From positions 372,001-436,000 of the forward strand of contig JAVKCD010000003.1 of the NCBI GenBank assembly GCA_040222855.1: a DNA stretch of 64,000 nucleotides, in the 5' to 3' direction. Below, piece by piece: positions 61,565 to 64,000 of the stretch. The notes below the pieces were generated by a model. It was not told the DNA's origin. It ran no database searches and saw nothing but the letters and a program-made list of their open reading frames with translations. The number at the start of each line of letters is the position of its first letter. Within the stretch, counting starts at the first letter, position 1. The position numbers were made by a program, and so were the translations under genes. The stretch is from Phycisphaeraceae bacterium. GTDB taxonomy: Bacteria > Planctomycetota > Phycisphaerae > Phycisphaerales > Phycisphaeraceae.

Positions 61565-62761
61565 GTGCGCGACCCCCGACTCGACAAACTCGCCGAAGTC
61601 CTCGTCCACTACTCCACCGAGGTCAAAGCCAAACAGATCGTCCGCATCTCCGCCGACCCCATCGGCCTCCCCCTCGTGGAAGCCATCTACGAGCACTGCC
61701 TCAAAGCAGGGGCCTACCCCTACGTCAAACTCACCCCCGGCTCGGTCGATGACCTGTTCTTCGCCCACGCCACCGAAGAACAGCTCGGCTACGTTAGCCC
61801 ACTCGCCCTCCACGAGATCGAGACCATCGACGTCTCCATCGGCCTCTGGGCCGACACCAACACCCGCTCACGCAGCCGCGTCGACCCCAAACGCCTGGGC
61901 AAGGCCTCCTCTGCCCGCAAACCCGTCTTCGAGACCTTCCTCAGACGCGCCGCCGCCCACGACAAGCCTCAGGACTACCCGGGCGTCAAACCCCTCCGCT
62001 GGGTCGGCACCCAGTACCCCACCCTCGCCTCCGCCCAGGACGCCGAGATGTCGCTCCGCGAGTACGAAGACTTCGTCTTCTCCGCCGGCCACCTCGACGC
62101 CCCCAGCCCCGCCGCCGTCTGGAACCAGATCAAGACCCGCCAGCAGAAACTCGCCGACTACCTCACCGGCAAGAAAAAACTCCACTTTCAGGCCGCCAAC
62201 GGCACCGACCTCCACGTCAACGTCGACGGCATGACCTGGGTCAACTGCTGCGGCGAATCCAACTTCCCCGATGGCGAGGTCTTCACCGGACCCAACCTCA
62301 ACGCCCCCGATGGCGGGGTCAACGGCGTCGTCCGCTACTCCTTCCCCGCCGTCTACCAGGGCCGCGCCGCCGAAGGCGTCGAACTGACCTTCGAGAAGGG
62401 CCGCGTCGTCAAGGCCACCGCCGACAAGGGCGAGGACTTCCTCCTGGCCATGCTCGACCAGGACGAAGGCGCCCGCGGCCTCGGCGAAATCGCCATCGGC
62501 ACCAACTACTCCATCACCGAGTTCTCCCGCAACACCCTCTTCGACGAGAAAATCGGCGGGACCTTTCACGCCGCCGTCGGCGAGGGCTACCCCGAGACCG
62601 GCAACCACAACAAATCCGGCCTGCACTGGGACATGGTCTGCGACCTCCGCTCCCCCGAAAACGACGGCGTCGAATCCGCCGGCGGGACCATCACCGTCGA
62701 CGGCGAAGTCATCTCCAAAGACGGACGCTTCGCCTTCGAAGGCTGGCCGGGGCCCGCGTAG
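61565..62761 (+). CDS. M29 family aminopeptidase
   Basis: A 398-residue metallo-aminopeptidase related to Thermus aminopeptidase T. It begins RDPRLDKLAEVLVHYSTEVK; the metal site uses glutamates in NFPDGEVFTGP and GLGEIAIGTNYS, the histidine in GGTFHAAVGEGYPETG and the His-Asp pair in GLHWDMVCDLR. Cytoplasmic, presumably finishing peptide degradation. It starts with GTG at 61565, with AAGGAG six bases upstream. Confidence 0.93.
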   Translation: MRDPRLDKLAEVLVHYSTEVKAKQIVRISADPIGLPLVEAIYEHCLKAGAYPYVKLTPGSVDDLFFAHATEEQLGYVSPLALHEIETIDVSIGLWADTNTRSRSRVDPKRLGKASSARKPVFETFLRRAAAHDKPQDYPGVKPLRWVGTQYPTLASAQDAEMSLREYEDFVFSAGHLDAPSPAAVWNQIKTRQQKLADYLTGKKKLHFQAANGTDLHVNVDGMTWVNCCGESNFPDGEVFTGPNLNAPDGGVNGVVRYSFPAVYQGRAAEGVELTFEKGRVVKATADKGEDFLLAMLDQDEGARGLGEIAIGTNYSITEFSRNTLFDEKIGGTFHAAVGEGYPETGNHNKSGLHWDMVCDLRSPENDGVESAGGTITVDGEVISKDGRFAFEGWPGPA

Positions 62762-62765
62762 ACCT

Positions 62766-63071
62766 TCAAGACAACTCGGAGACTTGATCACGCCTGGGGT
62801 GCAGCACACGAAGGATGCTCAGCGAAGCGCCTTGACGCTGGTAGTAGATCAGGTGCCCAAACCGTGCGATTCTCCACCGACGAAGCCCCGCGAGTCGTGA
62901 CGAACTCACCCGAACGATCGCCTCGGCTTCGGGGTGGGCACGCAACAGCCTGATGGCCACCTCAAAACGCAGAACGAAGTCCTCTGCCACATCCTCACCA
63001 GCATGAACCGTCAAATAATCGACGACATCAAGCAGATCCCGTTCTGACGCCGGGAAGATGACATGACGCAT
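62766..63071 (-). CDS. ParE/RelE-family toxin
   Basis: A 101-residue basic protein with the ParE pattern: MRHVIFPASERDLLDVVDYL, a helical segment, GLRRWRIARFGHLIYYQRQG and LSILRVLHPRRDQ. ParE toxins inhibit DNA gyrase; whether this one does is unknown. It is downstream of and overlaps the antitoxin-like gene by about 60 bases in another frame, and is convergent with the aminopeptidase gene. Confidence 0.82.
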   Translation of the reverse strand: MRHVIFPASERDLLDVVDYLTVHAGEDVAEDFVLRFEVAIRLLRAHPEAEAIVRVSSSRLAGLRRWRIARFGHLIYYQRQGASLSILRVLHPRRDQVSELS

Positions 63072-63346
63072 GCCTTAGCCGATCGACGATGCGCGGCTTC
63101 GCGGATACGCTCACGCATCCGACGGGTTAAGTCACTCAGATGAGCATCATCCAACATCTTGGGCTCACCCGAGTCCAGCCCCTGATGGAGTTCCTGCTCA
63201 AGAACCGCCTGCACCTGAGTCGATTTAAACGCTCTCTGCTCCAGCAACTCGCGGATCACGGCCTGAGCATCGTCACGCCCCTCGGCTTGCAGGATCAGAT
63301 CAAGAATGAGACGACTGGGCTCCTCGAGATGAATGGGTTCATGCAT
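63011..63346 (-). CDS. ParD-like antitoxin
   Basis: A 111-residue helical protein: SRLILDLILQAEGRDDAQAV, QVQAVLEQELHQGLDSGEP and RRMRERIREA, resembling the C-terminal, toxin-binding part of ParD-type antitoxins; the N-terminal ribbon-helix-helix is not obvious. The last ~20 residues (CVMSSSRRQNGICLMSSII) are read across the start of the toxin gene and may not be selected. The AT-rich upstream DNA has TATAGC five bases before the ATG. Call supported mainly by pairing with the ParE-like gene. Confidence 0.65.
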   Translation of the reverse strand: MHEPIHLEEPSRLILDLILQAEGRDDAQAVIRELLEQRAFKSTQVQAVLEQELHQGLDSGEPKMLDDAHLSDLTRRMRERIREAAHRRSAKACVMSSSRRQNGICLMSSII

Positions 63347-63481
63347 AGCTATATGTTGACGCGCATCGAATCAGAAATCAAGAAAAAATATACGATTGGA
63401 AGATTTATTGCTGGACTGGAAGCGTATCTTCCCGCGAAACGAACAAGTGTCGTTAAAGAATGTTCAGTTCGCCTGAATTTC

Positions 63482-64000
63482 TCACCCCTCCCCCTGCAGC
63501 TTCGCCAGGATGCTTACGTCCTCCAGCGTCGTCATGTCCTGGGTGATCTCCTTGCCCGCGGCGATGTCGCGGAGCAGCCGGCGCATGATCTTGCCCGAAC
63601 GGGTCTTGGGCAGGGCATCGGTAAACCGCACCAGGTCCGGCTTTGAGATCGGGCCTAGTTCCTTGGCGACGTGGTTGCGGATCTCCTCGATGAGCGCGTC
63701 GGACCCCTCGTGCCCGCCACGGAGCGTCACGAAGCTCGCGATGCCGGTGCCCTTGATCTCGTGGGGGAAGCCCACCACCGCCGCCTCAGCGACGGCAGGA
63801 TGCGACACCAACGCCGACTCGACCTCCATGGTGCCCAGGTTATGGCCGGCGACCACGATCACGTCGTCGGTCCGGCCCATGATCCAGAAGTTGCCGTCCT
63901 CGTCCTTCCGCGCCCCATCGCCCGCCGTGTAGTAGCCCTCGACCTTGCTCCAGTAGGTCTCGATGAAGCGTTCGCGGTTGCCGTAGATCCCCCGGAGCAT
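63482..64000 (-). CDS. acs: Acetyl-CoA synthetase, C-terminal part (5' end outside window)
   Basis: The final 172 residues of an AMP-forming acyl-CoA synthetase, open to the right edge. [17 protein letters not shown] and [20 protein letters not shown] mark the hinge, [17 protein letters not shown] follows, and the acetylatable catalytic lysine is in [18 protein letters not shown]. These match Acs, which activates acetate. The adenylation core lies outside the window. Confidence 0.9.
   Translation of the reverse strand: MLRGIYGNRERFIETYWSKVEGYYTAGDGARKDEDGNFWIMGRTDDVIVVAGHNLGTMEVESALVSHPAVAEAAVVGFPHEIKGTGIASFVTLRGGHEGSDALIEEIRNHVAKELGPISKPDLVRFTDALPKTRSGKIMRRLLRDIAAGKEITQDMTTLEDVSILAKLQGEG

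Overview
The window looks like a chromosomal segment of a high-GC planctomycete, probably of the Phycisphaerae type. This is an inference from gene content, not from a marker gene. The evidence is three secreted proteins ending in PEP-CTERM sorting tails (two also carry dockerin-like calcium repeats), a GT3-type glycogen synthase, a NamZ/DUF1343 lipoprotein, a DUF3568 lipoprotein and many housekeeping genes in short operons. There is no phage, insertion sequence, CRISPR array or rRNA operon. One tRNA gene, tRNA-Ser(CGA), is present.

Layout. 1-4.7 kb: the 3' part of a radical SAM gene, a lemA/M48 protease pair and a frameshifted PEP-CTERM gene. 4.8-7.7 kb: bioB at the end of an operon of small membrane or secreted proteins, then divergent plsY. 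7.8-16.7 kb: gpmI, rsmD, a methyltransferase overlapping hisS, a CbiX-like chelatase, an isopropylmalate-dehydrogenase-like gene, NamZ and a dienelactone hydrolase. 16.7-17.6 kb: an AT-richer orphan gene and repeats. 17.6-31.7 kb: glycosyltransferase, CBS protein, nrdR, YmdB-like phosphodiesterase, diguanylate cyclase, purU, lpd, a thioredoxin-like protein, ankyrin protein, glycogen synthase, epimerase, rhodanese, then tRNA-Ser followed by a decayed DUF2971 gene. 31.7-32.5 kb: gene-free and repeat-rich. 32.5-49.1 kb: carbohydrate and secretion region (GH43, AEC transporter, PEP-CTERM hydrolase, MscS, sugar isomerase, a four-gene fructosyl-disaccharide operon, GH32, a DUF4832-like protein, lipoproteins, trypsin-like protease). 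49.1-57.9 kb: gltA, a rearranged ATP synthase operon (gamma, Z, I, a, c, b, delta, alpha) and a DEAD-box-type helicase. 57.9-64 kb: alr, a hydrolase, an APH-like kinase, an M29 aminopeptidase, a ParDE-like toxin-antitoxin pair and the 3' end of acs.

The most interesting functional unit is 38.5-44.0 kb. A PfkB kinase, an SPP-type HAD phosphatase and an SPS/mannosylfructose-phosphate-synthase-like GT4 form one operon with a Gfo/Idh oxidoreductase, and a GH32-like hydrolase diverges from it. Together they could make and recycle a fructose-containing disaccharide such as sucrose or mannosylfructose.

Two window-wide signals deserve attention. First, at about ten genes a -10-like hexamer lies exactly six bases before the start codon, where no Shine-Dalgarno fits, so leaderless transcription seems common here. 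Second, about 1-19 kb and 58-63 kb have a strongly C-rich top strand regardless of gene direction, while the middle is balanced. Small palindromic intergenic repeats (named A, B and C here) occur mostly in the C-rich parts and often between convergent genes.
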